Translations under genes and position numbers: made by a program | Shown: in pieces, positions 8,675 through 18,250 of the stretch | Position numbering within the stretch: the first letter of the stretch is position 1 | Layout: each line of letters begins with the position of its first letter | Origin: Marispirochaeta aestuarii | Lineage (GTDB): Bacteria; Spirochaetota; Spirochaetia; JC444; Marispirochaetaceae | Length of the DNA: 64,000 bases | Direction: 5' to 3' | NCBI RefSeq assembly: GCF_002087085.1 | Contig: NZ_MWQY01000006.1 | Location: 124,001 to 188,000 of the forward strand | The notes under the pieces: generated by a model | Told to the model about the DNA's origin: nothing | What the model saw: the letters and a program-made list of their open reading frames with translations, nothing else | Database searches by the model: none

Positions 8675-10765
8675 TCAGTTTCCTGCCCGATACCGCAGGA
8701 CTCTGGTGGAGTTCAGTACCGCCAGCAGGGCAACCCCGACATCGGCGACAACCGCCAGTCCCATTGAGAGGCTTCCCAGTACCCCGAAAAGCAGGAAAAC
8801 CGCCTTGAAGCCCGCTGCAAACAGTATGTTCTGCCATACTATGCGGCGGGTCCTTCCGGCAATTTCAAGGGCTTCGGGGATGCGGCTCAGCCTGTCGTCC
8901 ATGATAACCAGATCAGCTGCCTCAACCGCGGCATCGGAGCCCAGGCCCCCCATGGCAATCCCCACATCCGCCCGCATGATAACCGGGGCGTCGTTGATAC
9001 CGTCTCCCACGAAGGCGGTGGATCTGCCGGTACTGTCCGCCATGATCCTCTCCAGGTTCTCCACCTTCTCCTCAGGCAGAAGCCCCGCCCTGTAATCGTC
9101 AAGCCCGGTCCCGGCGGCGATCCCTGCAGCCCGGCTCTCATCGTCTCCGGTGAGCATCATGATCCGGCGTATCCCCTGCCGACGCAGTCTCTGAACAGTC
9201 CCGGGAGCCTCATCCTTTATGCTGTCCCCCAGTTCAAAGGATCCGGCATATACACCGCCCACAGCCACATGGACCGCTGAGTCTCCAAAGCCGGAAGGTA
9301 TTTCCACACCCTCCCTGGCAAGCAGTCGTGGCGAGCCTGCCAGAATCTGCTGACCATCGACTTCTGCGCTTATACCATAGCCCTTCTCTTCACGGTATCC
9401 GCCTGTTTGCCAGGAGGCGGGGAGATCTCCCCGGGCTTCCCTGATGGAACGGGCAATGGGATGATTCGAGTGAGATTCCGCGGCGGCAGCGTAATCCAGA
9501 AGCTCCTCCCGGGTGAAGCCCGGGGCGACATGTATTTTCTGCAGCCTGAACTCTCCCCGGGTGAGGGTCCCGGTCTTGTCGAAGACCAGGGTGCCGAGAT
9601 CCTTGAGTGCATCCAGAACCTCCGCCCCTTTTACCAGAATCCTGTGCCGCGAAGCGGCGCCGATCCCCGCGAAGTAGCCCAGGGGGATGGAGACGACCAG
9701 GGCACAGGGACAGGATATGACCAGAACCACCAGGGCCCGGTAGATCCAGGGGCTGAAAGGACCGCCAGTCAGCAGGGGCGGAACCAGAGCGGATGCCAGA
9801 GCAATGGCCACCACCATGGGGGTATAGACCCGGGCAAAGCGGGTTATAAATTTCTCCGTGGGCGATTTCCTGCCAGAAGCCTCTTCCACCAGGCTGAGGA
9901 TCCTGGCGGCGGAACTCTCCCCGAAGGGCCGGGTCGTCCGTATCCGCAGACGACCATCGTCGTTGACGAAGCCCGCGGAGACCTCGCTGCCGGAATCGAC
10001 CCGACGCTGCACCGATTCCCCGGTCAGAGCGGCGGTATCGACGAAGGATGCTCCATCGAGAACGGTCCCGTCCAGAGGGATGGTTTCTCCCGGTCGGACC
10101 TCGATGACCGACCCGACCTCCACCTTCACAGGATCGACGATCACTGTCCCGTCGCCCTGCACAAGCCTGGCGGAGTCGGGACGCAGCTTCATCATTTCGC
10201 GGATCGACCGTCGGGATCCTGCGACAGCCCGATCCTGAAGGGCCTCACCGATGGAATAGAAGAGCATAACCCCCACCGCTTCATGGATTTCACCAATGGC
10301 AATTGCCCCCAGACTGGCAATGGACATCAAAAAGAGCTCGTCGAAAACACGTCCCTTCAGGATGTTGCGAAGGGCCCCATAGAGCACATGGCTGCCGGCA
10401 AGCAGAAAGGCCGGGACCAGCAGGACATGGAGACCCCAGCCGCCAAGCATGCTGTACAGGGTATCCGAGAAAACCAGGCCTGCGGCAAACAGAAGGGCTG
10501 CCAGGCCGATACGGAAGACGGTAAAGCCGGCTCCCTGCGGGACTGATTCCCCGCCTCCGTCCTCTTCATCACGCAGGGAAGCTCCAGGTTCCACCCGGTT
10601 CAATACTTCCCGGGCCTTTATATAACGAGAGGGATCGATCGAGAGGGTTCCGTTGGCAAAATTGAAAACTGCCGTTTCCAGCCCCTCGGTCCTCCGCATC
10701 TCCTCTTCTATGGTATTCGCACACATGGCACAATCCACACCGTCGACACGATACTGTTTGCTCAT
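8675..10765 (-). CDS. Zn/Cd/Pb-exporting P1B-type ATPase
   Basis: 696 residues. An N-terminal heavy-metal-associated domain carries the CxxC ligand pair Cys12/Cys15 (VDCAMCA). Transmembrane helices follow, then the A domain TGES, the metal-binding Cys-Pro-Cys at 352-354 (SCPCALVVS), the phosphorylation site Asp396 (DKTGT) and the HP motif (SNHPIA). CPC with the companion sensor points to Zn, Cd or Pb export (ZntA/CadA class) rather than copper. Its start overlaps the arsR-type gene stop by 4 nt (ATGA), so the two are co-translated. Confidence 0.94.
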   Translation of the reverse strand: MSKQYRVDGVDCAMCANTIEEEMRRTEGLETAVFNFANGTLSIDPSRYIKAREVLNRVEPGASLRDEEDGGGESVPQGAGFTVFRIGLAALLFAAGLVFSDTLYSMLGGWGLHVLLVPAFLLAGSHVLYGALRNILKGRVFDELFLMSIASLGAIAIGEIHEAVGVMLFYSIGEALQDRAVAGSRRSIREMMKLRPDSARLVQGDGTVIVDPVKVEVGSVIEVRPGETIPLDGTVLDGASFVDTAALTGESVQRRVDSGSEVSAGFVNDDGRLRIRTTRPFGESSAARILSLVEEASGRKSPTEKFITRFARVYTPMVVAIALASALVPPLLTGGPFSPWIYRALVVLVISCPCALVVSIPLGYFAGIGAASRHRILVKGAEVLDALKDLGTLVFDKTGTLTRGEFRLQKIHVAPGFTREELLDYAAAAESHSNHPIARSIREARGDLPASWQTGGYREEKGYGISAEVDGQQILAGSPRLLAREGVEIPSGFGDSAVHVAVGGVYAGSFELGDSIKDEAPGTVQRLRRQGIRRIMMLTGDDESRAAGIAAGTGLDDYRAGLLPEEKVENLERIMADSTGRSTAFVGDGINDAPVIMRADVGIAMGGLGSDAAVEAADLVIMDDRLSRIPEALEIAGRTRRIVWQNILFAAGFKAVFLLFGVLGSLSMGLAVVADVGVALLAVLNSTRVLRYRAGN

Positions 10766-11130
10766 GCTTCCTCCAGATAATGTTCCCTGGCGATCTGAAT
10801 CAGGTCCGTCACGTGATCGTCATTCAGCCGGTAATAGACCTGTTTGCCTTCCCTGCGATATGAGACCAGACGCATCACCTTCAGCAGCCGCAGATGGTGG
10901 CTCACCGCCGGAAGACTCATATCCATGATCAGGGCCAGGTCGCAGACGCAGAGTTCCCGCTGGGACAGCAGATAGAGAATCCGTGTGCGGGTCTCATCCG
11001 CCAGGGCCTTGAACAGCTCCGACAGACCTGCGACATCCAGCAGGGAGTCCCTCAGGCTTTCCGCCTCGGCTTTAACGGAGATACCGTATTCTGTACACAA
11101 GTCATTGTTTGTCTGTTTCTGTTCCTTCAT
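10762..11130 (-). CDS. ArsR/SmtB-family metal-sensing repressor (CadC/SmtB-like)
   Basis: 122 residues from the chosen ATG at 11130, which follows AGGTGG with 8 nt spacing. A GTG at 11142 is in frame but lacks an RBS. It has the winged-helix SAVSHHL-type motif (LPAVSHHLRLLKVM). Metal ligands of both known sites are visible: CadC-type alpha3 cysteines 61 and 63 (ELCVCD) plus Cys12 near the N-terminus, and SmtB-type alpha5 ligands Asp104, His106, His117 and Glu120. It should release DNA on Zn or Cd binding and so induce the ATPase translated from the same message. Confidence 0.93.
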   Translation of the reverse strand: MKEQKQTNNDLCTEYGISVKAEAESLRDSLLDVAGLSELFKALADETRTRILYLLSQRELCVCDLALIMDMSLPAVSHHLRLLKVMRLVSYRREGKQVYYRLNDDHVTDLIQIAREHYLEEA

Positions 11131-11147
11131 TCTTATGGCCACCTACG

Positions 11148-11165
11148 ATTAAGCACTTACTTAAT
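11148..11165. promoter_or_regulatory. Candidate operator of the arsR-ATPase operon
   Basis: ATTAAG-n6-CTTAAT is a perfect 6-6-6 inverted repeat 18 nt upstream of the repressor ATG. AT-rich inverted repeats in this position are typical SmtB/CadC binding sites. An AT-rich stretch on the far side (11161-11180) is likely to hold the promoter. Confidence 0.5.
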
Positions 11166-11259
11166 TGATAATATGTATACGCTTCAATGTCAAGTATTTC
11201 ATTTATTGATTAAAGTTCTCAATATCAACACAATAAAAGAACGAACAGGGAGGAGTAAC

Positions 11260-11487
11260 ATGAGTAATGTATGCCGCTGGTATGATCAGACTTCGGGGAT
11301 GAAACGAGCCTGGGACAAGGGGCTTCTGGCTAAAGCATGGATTGATAATTACTGCCTCAACGGAGGAAAAAACTGTGTCCGGAAGCGACGATTCGAAACA
11401 GAAGGCTACGTCTCCCCCGATTACGTTCTTCCCGACGGCACCGTTGATGAAAAGCTGAAGGAAGCCAGGGATAAGGGAATTTTTTAG
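11260..11487 (+). CDS. Small conserved cysteine-containing protein
   Basis: 75 residues starting at ATG 11260 behind a strong RBS (GGGAGGAG). A longer in-frame reading exists upstream, but only this start has an RBS. Three cysteines are present (Cys5, Cys32, Cys39) in the pattern CRWY...YC...NCVR, followed by PDYVLPDGT. From memory this resembles a family of 65-75-residue proteins of archaea and anaerobic bacteria with a C...C...YC...CVRY...LPDG pattern, often misnamed uracil-DNA glycosylase. The usual second Cys is a Ser here (Ser12). Metal or Fe-S binding is plausible but unproven. Its position next to the metal-export operon may be chance. Confidence 0.7.
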   Translation: MSNVCRWYDQTSGMKRAWDKGLLAKAWIDNYCLNGGKNCVRKRRFETEGYVSPDYVLPDGTVDEKLKEARDKGIF

Positions 11488-11514
11488 GCCCACCCCATAT
11501 ACTTGAAATTCTCG

Positions 11515-11544
11515 TTGATAGTCTCCGTTAAGTATGTATATAAT
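11515..11544 (+). promoter_or_regulatory. Sigma-70 promoter of the brnQ-like gene
   Basis: TTGATA (11515-11520), an 18-nt spacer and a perfect TATAAT (11539-11544). The RBS AAGGAG and ATG at 11574 follow. It would drive the carrier and the downstream hydrolase. Confidence 0.75.
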
Positions 11545-11573
11545 GATTCTCAATTACAATAAAGGAGACAAGC

Positions 11574-12887
11574 ATGCACAAAAGATCCCTCCTTCCTTTT
11601 GGCGTTATAGCCATAATCTCGGCGGCAATGTTCTCGTCCCACTTCGGTGTGGGGGACCTGATTTTTCCTCCGATCCTGGGAAGAAACATGGGGACCAACT
11701 GGTTCGTCGCTGCCCTGGGGTATATGCTCATCAACAGCGTCGGGGTATGGCTGGCCTACCTGGCCTGCGCCCATCAGAATAAGTCCCTGACAGGTATTGC
11801 CACCAATATTCTTGGAAACATTGGCGGAAAGATCTATACCGCCATTCCCATACTCATTACCGTCTTCTTTATTCTTCCCCGGGTTTCCAGTGCAACCCAT
11901 GAGATGGCCATAGCCCCGCTTTTGCCGAAGGTTCCCCTGTGGGCCACCCTGGCGGTTTTTTTCCTCCTCAGCCTCTATATTGCGGCTACCAGGGCAAAGG
12001 TAATCGACAAAATCGGAAAAGTCCTGGCACCGCTGTTGATTTTGTTCGTCGTTATTCTGGCAGTGAAAGGAATCTTCACACCCCTGCAGGCTCCCCGGGG
12101 ATCCGCTTCTGCCCCCCTCAAGGAGGGCATGTTGAACGCCTATAACACCATGAATGCGATTGCAGCACTGCTCTTCGGCGGCTGGGTACTCCACGAGTTG
12201 AATATACGAAACATCACGACAAGAGAGGACAAGGACATAAACCTCAACGTCATCGGGATACTGACCGCGATCCTCCTGGGAATAACATCCACGGTGCTGG
12301 TCTACCTGGGAGCATCCTCCGGCGCAGCTTTCCCCGAGGCTGCCATAGGGGTTCTTTCAACCGAAATCGCCAATGGACTTCTGGGAAACCTGGGTCTTTT
12401 CAGCTTTGCACTGATAATGGCCCTGAGCTGTTTAACCACCGCCGCTGCAATAATCTCCATGGCGGGGGATATGTTCTCCGAGATGAGCGGCGGAAAGCTG
12501 AAATATCGACCTATAGTAATCGGTGCCACCATCGCCGGATTTGTACTGGGGCTGGTGGGATTGAGCAGAATCGTCAATTATACGGTCCCCTGGCTGGTTC
12601 TGATGTATCCCTCGATCATAGTCATTATCCTCAGCGGTCTCTTGTATAATTTCGACCGGCTAAAATATGCCGTAAGTGCCGGAGTAGGCCTTGCCCTCCT
12701 CTTCGGACTGGGGGATATGCTCTCTTTCTACGGTCTTACGGACAATGCTATAAGCCGCCTGTCTGCCGCAATGCCCCTGGGAAATCACGGACTGGGATGG
12801 GTGCTGCCTGTTCTTGTCATTATGTTTTTAACCGGGTTCAGCCTGAAAATTCGCGCTTCCCGTACCGGTTCCGGAAAAAACGCATGA
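11574..12887 (+). CDS. BrnQ-like branched-chain amino acid carrier (LIVCS family)
   Basis: 437 residues with about 12 hydrophobic helices. The N-terminal region FGVGDLIFPPILGRNMG matches the BrnQ signature (FGAGNLIFPP..LG). Members are cation-coupled importers of leucine, isoleucine and valine in the inner membrane. The match is at family level and the substrate is inferred. Its own promoter lies at 11515-11544. The stop overlaps the start of the next gene (ATGA, 12884-12887), which suggests coupling to the serine hydrolase. Confidence 0.75.
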   Translation: MHKRSLLPFGVIAIISAAMFSSHFGVGDLIFPPILGRNMGTNWFVAALGYMLINSVGVWLAYLACAHQNKSLTGIATNILGNIGGKIYTAIPILITVFFILPRVSSATHEMAIAPLLPKVPLWATLAVFFLLSLYIAATRAKVIDKIGKVLAPLLILFVVILAVKGIFTPLQAPRGSASAPLKEGMLNAYNTMNAIAALLFGGWVLHELNIRNITTREDKDINLNVIGILTAILLGITSTVLVYLGASSGAAFPEAAIGVLSTEIANGLLGNLGLFSFALIMALSCLTTAAAIISMAGDMFSEMSGGKLKYRPIVIGATIAGFVLGLVGLSRIVNYTVPWLVLMYPSIIVIILSGLLYNFDRLKYAVSAGVGLALLFGLGDMLSFYGLTDNAISRLSAAMPLGNHGLGWVLPVLVIMFLTGFSLKIRASRTGSGKNA

Positions 12888-14014
12888 AAGAACGCCTGCA
12901 GGAATTTCTGCATCGGAAGATTGAGGAAGGGCTGTTTCCCGGAGCACAGCTCCTGGTCGGCCATAAAGGCAGAATCCTTGCCGATCTGAATATGGGCTCA
13001 ATGCTGAAGGGCTCACGGGATCCAAAGGACGCGGTTACCGAAAATACCCTCTTCAACATCGAATCCATTACCAAGGTCATGGTCACTTTGCCCATCGTCT
13101 TCAAACTGATGGAAGAGGGAGAGCTGCGACTGGACGACTGCCTGGTCCGCTATCTCCCGGAATTCGGGACAACGGCCCAGAAAAAAAAGGTGAGAATCCG
13201 GGACCTGTTGAACTTCTCCGGAGGGATTCCCATGGATGACCCCGCGGGTTGCGAGGAAGCAGCTCTTAAAGGGGACCTGGAGAAATCCTGGAAGCTTCAC
13301 TACAGCCAGGACCTGGTTCATCCGCCGGGCACAAAGATCCTCTACAGCGATGTCTCCTGCAGGATTCTCGGAAAGGCCCTGGAAAAACTCATGGGAAAGT
13401 CCCTGGCAGCCGCTGCCTCCGAATGGTTTTTTACTCCCCTGGGAATGAAGAACACGACCTTTACCCCGAAAAACAGGGAATCCTGTGCCGCCACCGGAGT
13501 CTCGGACCGGGGCCGAAGCTTGAGGGGAGAAATCTGCCAGGACCTGGAACACGCCCTCGGCGAGGTCCTCGGCTCGGACGGACTCTTTTCAAACGCCCAT
13601 GACATGTTTGTCTTCTCCCAAATGCTCCTGGAAAAAGGCATCCATAACACACATCGTTTTTTTTCAGACCCAAGCCTGGAGCGAATGACCAGGGGGGTAA
13701 GCAACGCCGGGCTCTTCCAGGAACCTTCATCCTACCTGCAGTATATTGTGGGGGGACCAAAAACCTGGTTCTGGGAGTATGCCCGCTCACCCTTCTCATT
13801 CTTCGGAGATCTTGTATCTGACTCGGCAATCGGCAAGATGGGCGGAGCCGGTACCTTTCTTCTCATCGATCCGGCTTATGACTTGGTCATCGTGTACCTG
13901 ACCAATTACGGCCAGCCGGAACGCTCTCTTGAAGGCGACGAGGGATGGAACACGTTCTTCCGGGATATCGATGTGATGGGATTATGCAACATGGTGTTGG
14001 AGAATCTCGTATAG
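12884..14014 (+). CDS. Serine hydrolase of the beta-lactamase/PBP4* family
   Basis: 376 residues from ATG 12884, which overlaps the carrier stop. The catalytic SxxK motif is Ser61-Ile-Thr-Lys64 (NIESITKVM), and the second motif is Tyr154-Ser-Asp (YSD). The third KTG-like box is not clear; GKMGGAGT (after residue 300) is in the right place. Such proteins (class C beta-lactamase fold) include esterases, D-aminopeptidases and peptidases; true beta-lactamase activity is unlikely. No signal peptide is seen, so it is probably cytoplasmic. Linkage to a branched-chain amino acid carrier hints at peptide or amino-acid-derivative hydrolysis. Confidence 0.85.
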   Translation: MKERLQEFLHRKIEEGLFPGAQLLVGHKGRILADLNMGSMLKGSRDPKDAVTENTLFNIESITKVMVTLPIVFKLMEEGELRLDDCLVRYLPEFGTTAQKKKVRIRDLLNFSGGIPMDDPAGCEEAALKGDLEKSWKLHYSQDLVHPPGTKILYSDVSCRILGKALEKLMGKSLAAAASEWFFTPLGMKNTTFTPKNRESCAATGVSDRGRSLRGEICQDLEHALGEVLGSDGLFSNAHDMFVFSQMLLEKGIHNTHRFFSDPSLERMTRGVSNAGLFQEPSSYLQYIVGGPKTWFWEYARSPFSFFGDLVSDSAIGKMGGAGTFLLIDPAYDLVIVYLTNYGQPERSLEGDEGWNTFFRDIDVMGLCNMVLENLV

Positions 14015-14045
14015 AGAAGAAATCCGGATTCCTGAAGACCGGCTG

Positions 14046-14837
14046 CTACTCCTTTGATGAGACCTGGATAATCCCGATACCCCGCTTTCGCAGAAGATCG
14101 AGGAAGGCCGGATCGGCAGCGTCATCGGTAATCAGGGTATCCACAGCGGAAAGATCACATACATGACCCAATGCCGTCTGCCCCAGCTTGCCGCTGTCGG
14201 AGATAAGCACAACCCGCTTCGCGCAGTCGATCATCCGCTGCTTAACCGATGCCTCCACGATTGTATGGTCAGTAAGGCCTTTCTCGATGGAGACTCCCTT
14301 GACCGAAAGGAACAGAATATCCGCGTTAACGGTATCGAAGAAATTTTCGGCAGGCGAACCTGTCATTGAGCGCGAGGGGCCGTGCACAATCCCTCCGGAG
14401 AGAATCAGCGTCAGTTCCGGAAGCCCCGTCAGTATCTGCGCGGCTTCCAGGGACGAGGTAATAACGGTGATATGTTCCATTTCGCAGAGTTTAACGGCGA
14501 TTTCATAGGCGGTAGTACCCGAACCGATAATCACGGTATCCCCGCTCTGTACCAGTGCGATAGAGGCTCGTGCCAGAGCGCTCTTGACTCCCCGGTTCTG
14601 ACTCAGACGACGGGAAAAAGTAGCCCCGGAGACGCTGGACTGCAGAAGTCCGGCACCGCCCTTGGTACGAAAACAGATCCCCGCTTCCTCCAGGGCAACA
14701 AGGTCCCGCCGGATCGTGTTCTCCGAAACATTGAGCACGCGGCTGAGCTCCGCTACCTTTACCGTATGCCGGGTGGACAGAAACTCCTGAATTTTCAAAA
14801 ACCTGTCCGGCTGCAGAAGTCTGGAATCATCGTTCAT
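14046..14837 (-). CDS. DeoR-family transcriptional regulator
   Basis: 263 residues, the usual DeoR length. The N-terminal HTH (VKVAELSRVLNVSENTIRRD, residues about 25-45) and the following DL..LE..G...R..GGA linker are diagnostic. The C-terminal DeoR-C sensor (GSGTTAYEIA, LILSGGIVHG) usually binds a sugar phosphate. Its target is not obvious because no sugar operon adjoins it. It is convergent with the serine hydrolase, 31 nt away. No autoregulatory palindrome stood out. Confidence 0.92.
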   Translation of the reverse strand: MNDDSRLLQPDRFLKIQEFLSTRHTVKVAELSRVLNVSENTIRRDLVALEEAGICFRTKGGAGLLQSSVSGATFSRRLSQNRGVKSALARASIALVQSGDTVIIGSGTTAYEIAVKLCEMEHITVITSSLEAAQILTGLPELTLILSGGIVHGPSRSMTGSPAENFFDTVNADILFLSVKGVSIEKGLTDHTIVEASVKQRMIDCAKRVVLISDSGKLGQTALGHVCDLSAVDTLITDDAADPAFLDLLRKRGIGIIQVSSKE

Positions 14838-14943
14838 GATGAAGAAGTATAAACCGTCTGCAGTTATGTCATCAATATAAGGGATAAACCACGGTTCACT
14901 GGATTATGACGCGGGAGATACGATATCCGCGCTTCCGAAATCA

Positions 14944-17235
14944 TCAGGCAGTCTCTATGCGCAGCCTCCGTGCAGCCGCAACCATGTTGGTCAGGGAAGG
15001 AATAACCTCTTCCCATTGGCGTGTTTTCAGACCGCAGTCCGGATTGACCCACAGCCGTTCCTCCGGGATCCGCCGGGCGGCCTGCTTCATCAATGCCACA
15101 ATGTGATCCTCCCCGGGGATGTTGGGAGAATGGATATCATAGACCCCTGGACCGATCCCGTTTGGATAGTTGAAACGGTCGAAGACGTCGAGGAGATCCA
15201 TGTCTGAACGGGATGTTTCGATGGTGATTACGTCGGCATCCATATCGGCAATGGAGGCAATAATATCCTTGAACTCCGAGTAGCACATATGGGTATGAAT
15301 CTGGGTTTCATCGGCGACTCCGTTGGCGGTAATCCGGAAGCATTCCACCGCCCAATCCAGGTACTCCTGCCACTCTGATCTGCGCAGGGGGAGCCCTTCC
15401 CGCAGGGCCGCCTCGTCGATCTGTATTATCCGGATACCCGCTTTCTCCAGGTCCAGCACTTCTTTACGGATAGCAAGGGCAAGCTGCCGGCAGGATTCCG
15501 AGCGGGGCTGGTCGTCCCGTACGAAAGACCAGTTGAGAATAGTTACCGGACCTGTCAGCATGCCTTTCATGGGCTTATCAGTCAGTGACTGGGCGTAGGT
15601 GATCCAGTCCACAGTCATGGCTTTCGGGCGGCTGATGTCTCCGAACAGAATCGGCGGTTTAACGCAGCGTGACCCATAGGACTGTACCCAGCCGAAATCG
15701 CTGAAGGTATAACCGTCGAGCTGTTCGCCGAAATACTCCACCATGTCGTTACGCTCCGCCTCACCGTGAACAAGAACATCCAGCCCGAGAGCCTCCTGTT
15801 CACGGACACAACGGGCAATCTCGCGCTGTATCGCATCGGTGTATTCGCTCCGGTTTATCTTCCCGGTTCTGAACTGTCGGCGAACCCGGCGGATTTCCGG
15901 TGTCTGGGGATAGGACCCGATGGTGGTGGTTGGAAATTTCGGCAGCTTCAGCAGCGGGGCCTGGACCGCCGCCCTTACAGGGTAGGAACTTTTACGGCAG
16001 CCCATCTCCGGTCTTATACCCGCCAGGGCCTCGCGTACCGCAGGATTCCTGACCCGGGGAGAATTCTGCCGGGCTTCGACGGCTTCCTGGTTTGAATCCA
16101 GTTCATCCCTGACCGCATCCCGCCCCAGATTGAGGGCCGCGGCCAGGAGGGAGAGTTCTTCCAGCTTCTGCCGGGCGAAGGCAAGCCAGGATTTGATCTC
16201 CCCGTCAAGCTTCTCTTCCCTTTCGAGGTCTGCCGGCACATGCAGCAGCGAGCAGGAGGGTGCTATCCACAGGCGATCGCCGAGATGTTCGGCAAGAGGT
16301 TCAAGCCAGTCCAGCACAGTATTCAGGTCGGTCTTCCAGATATTACGGCCGTTGATCACCCCCAGGGAGAGTATCCGGTCGGACGGAAGTATATGAAGCA
16401 GGGACTCTATGTCGTCACGTCCGTTGACCGCATCCAGATGCAGTCCCGCAACCGGAAGTTCCGCAGCCAGCTCACGGTTTTCCCCCAGCCTGCCGAAATA
16501 GCTTGTCAGCAGCAGTTTTACCGGAGATTCCTTCAGCCCGTCATAGGCTCTGCGAAAGGCATCCTTCCATTCAGCATCGAGCTCGGTAACGAGCACCGGT
16601 TCATCGATCTGCACCCATTCCACCCCCTCTCCTGCAAGCAGCTCCAGCAGCTCCCCATAAACCGGGACAATTCCCGAGAGAAGGTCGAGTTTATCAGACC
16701 CGTCCTTTGTTTTTCCCAGGGAAAGATAGCTAAGGGGCCCCGTAATTACCGGTTTGGCAGTAATCCCCAGGGACTTCACCTCCGCCAGTTCCTGCAACAG
16801 CCGGGAAGCATCCAGTGTAAAGCCGGTATCAGCGCTCAACTCCGGGACTATGTAGTGGTAATTGGTATCGAACCACTTGGTCATTTCGCCGGCATTGATC
16901 CCGGAGAATCCGGCTTTCTCATCCGCAGCCGGAGCAGAACGTCCCCGGGCCACGCGAAAACAGGTATCCAGCATATCGCCGCTGTAGGCCTTCACCCTCT
17001 CTGGGATATTTCCCAGGGTAAAACTCATATCAAGGATCTGATCATAAAAGGAAAAATCACCCAGGGGAATCAGGTCAAGACCCGACTGATCCCGCCAGTG
17101 CCGTCGCCGCAGGTCCGCACCCAGTGTTTTCAGCTCCTTCAGGGAGGATTTCCCCTTCCAGTAGGCTTCCAGACCAATTTTGAGTTCCCGCCCTGCACCG
17201 ATACGGGGATATCCGAGATTATGTTTTTTTACCAT
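14944..17235 (-). CDS. metE: Cobalamin-independent methionine synthase
   Basis: 763 residues, close to E. coli MetE (753). It transfers the methyl group of 5-methyltetrahydropteroyl-polyglutamate to homocysteine. The zinc ligands can be placed at His649 and Cys651 (HTHMCYSEF), Glu673 and Cys734 (NPDCGLKTR). The N-terminal duplicated barrel begins [13 protein letters not shown], as in MetE proteins. RBS AGGAG precedes the ATG. It is divergent from metR across 114 nt, the standard MetR-controlled arrangement. I see no SAM or cobalamin riboswitch in the short leader. Confidence 0.97.
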   Translation of the reverse strand: MVKKHNLGYPRIGAGRELKIGLEAYWKGKSSLKELKTLGADLRRRHWRDQSGLDLIPLGDFSFYDQILDMSFTLGNIPERVKAYSGDMLDTCFRVARGRSAPAADEKAGFSGINAGEMTKWFDTNYHYIVPELSADTGFTLDASRLLQELAEVKSLGITAKPVITGPLSYLSLGKTKDGSDKLDLLSGIVPVYGELLELLAGEGVEWVQIDEPVLVTELDAEWKDAFRRAYDGLKESPVKLLLTSYFGRLGENRELAAELPVAGLHLDAVNGRDDIESLLHILPSDRILSLGVINGRNIWKTDLNTVLDWLEPLAEHLGDRLWIAPSCSLLHVPADLEREEKLDGEIKSWLAFARQKLEELSLLAAALNLGRDAVRDELDSNQEAVEARQNSPRVRNPAVREALAGIRPEMGCRKSSYPVRAAVQAPLLKLPKFPTTTIGSYPQTPEIRRVRRQFRTGKINRSEYTDAIQREIARCVREQEALGLDVLVHGEAERNDMVEYFGEQLDGYTFSDFGWVQSYGSRCVKPPILFGDISRPKAMTVDWITYAQSLTDKPMKGMLTGPVTILNWSFVRDDQPRSESCRQLALAIRKEVLDLEKAGIRIIQIDEAALREGLPLRRSEWQEYLDWAVECFRITANGVADETQIHTHMCYSEFKDIIASIADMDADVITIETSRSDMDLLDVFDRFNYPNGIGPGVYDIHSPNIPGEDHIVALMKQAARRIPEERLWVNPDCGLKTRQWEEVIPSLTNMVAAARRLRIETA

Positions 17236-17288
17236 AACAACTCCTGTGCCCGATTATTCATGCAGGGAGTATACTTGCTTATAATCCA

Positions 17289-17311
17289 TGAAGTAAAATG
17301 ATATATTTTCA
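17289..17311. promoter_or_regulatory. Candidate MetR-binding site between metE and metR
   Basis: TGAA (17289-17292) and TTCA (17308-17311) flank an inner AAAAT-gatat-ATTTT inverted repeat. MetR sites in enterobacteria contain TGAA-n5-TTCA; here the spacing is wider (15 nt), so the assignment rests mainly on the divergent metE-metR position. Confidence 0.45.
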
Positions 17312-17349
17312 GTCATACATGCTTTTTATTCATACATAGGAGAACACGT

Positions 17350-18243
17350 ATGGCAGCCATACTTGAACGGATTCACCTGGAGATTTTGCGGGCCGTCCAC
17401 ATCCACGGCTCCCTCACGGCGGCCGCCGGGAAAATGAATCTCACCCAGTCGGCCCTCAGCCACAGCATCCTCAAACTTGAAGATCAGCTGGGTCTTCAGG
17501 TATGGCGCCGGGAAGGACGCCGCCTGTATCCCACCCAGGCGGGGGAGTACCTGCTGAGACTTGCCAACCGCCTTCTGCCCCAGTTTGAACATGCCGAGGA
17601 ACGCTTTGAGCAGTATGCCCGAGGGGAGCGGGGCACCCTGCGCATCGGCATAGAATGTCATCCCTGTTACCAGTGGCTTTTAAAAATCGCCGCCCCCTAT
17701 CTGGCCGCATGGCCTTCGGTGGATCTGGATGTCAAACAGAAGTTTCTCTTCGGCGGTATCGGCGCCCTGTTCAGTTATGATATCGACCTGCTGGTCACCC
17801 CCGACCCGCTGTACAAAAAGGGGCTGCTCTTTGAACCGGTCTTTGATTACGAGCAGGTTCTGGTGGTGGGAGCTGACCATCCGCTGGTCACTGCTGCATA
17901 TGTCGAGCCGGAACAGCTCTCCCGGGAAACACTGATAACCTACCCGGTCGATGTGGAACGACTGGATATCTTTACATGCTTTCTGACCCCTGCCGGAATC
18001 AGTCCCAGGCGGCACAAACTGATTGAAACGACGGAGATAATGCTGCAGATGGTCGCAAGCGGACGGGGTGTGGCAGCTCTGCCCCGCTGGCTGGTGGAAG
18101 AGAATGCCGGAAAATTCCCCGTTTTTCCGGTACGTCTGGGAGAGTCCGGAGTCGATAAGCAGCTTTTTATCGGCATACGTGAGACTGACGCCGATATCGA
18201 CTATGTACAGGCTTTTCTGGAGCAGGCTCGCAGTCAGCAGTAA
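17350..18243 (+). CDS. metR: LysR-type regulator, MetR-like
   Basis: 297 residues. The N-terminal LysR winged helix is clear (LEILRAVHIHGSLTAAAGKM, then TQSALSHSILKLEDQLG). The co-inducer domain starts near residue 95 (GTLRIGIECHPCYQWLLK), and the ECHPCYQWL segment is characteristic of MetR, whose co-inducer is homocysteine. It is divergent from metE, so activation of metE is the expected role. RBS AGGAGA. Confidence 0.93.
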   Translation: MAAILERIHLEILRAVHIHGSLTAAAGKMNLTQSALSHSILKLEDQLGLQVWRREGRRLYPTQAGEYLLRLANRLLPQFEHAEERFEQYARGERGTLRIGIECHPCYQWLLKIAAPYLAAWPSVDLDVKQKFLFGGIGALFSYDIDLLVTPDPLYKKGLLFEPVFDYEQVLVVGADHPLVTAAYVEPEQLSRETLITYPVDVERLDIFTCFLTPAGISPRRHKLIETTEIMLQMVASGRGVAALPRWLVEENAGKFPVFPVRLGESGVDKQLFIGIRETDADIDYVQAFLEQARSQQ

Positions 18244-18250
18244 GAACTGA

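Noticed and set aside
8650-8700. GC-rich inverted repeat between typA and the ATPase as a terminator
   Set aside because: CGGGC/GCCCG arms are short and no T-run follows on either strand.
9407-10546. 379-codon open frame on the plus strand
   Set aside because: Antisense to the P1B ATPase, rich in Gly/Pro/Arg and without family features; a shadow of the coding strand.
17236-17349. SAM or cobalamin riboswitch before metE
   Set aside because: The metE-metR gap is only 114 nt and shows no such conserved motif; MetR control explains the layout.
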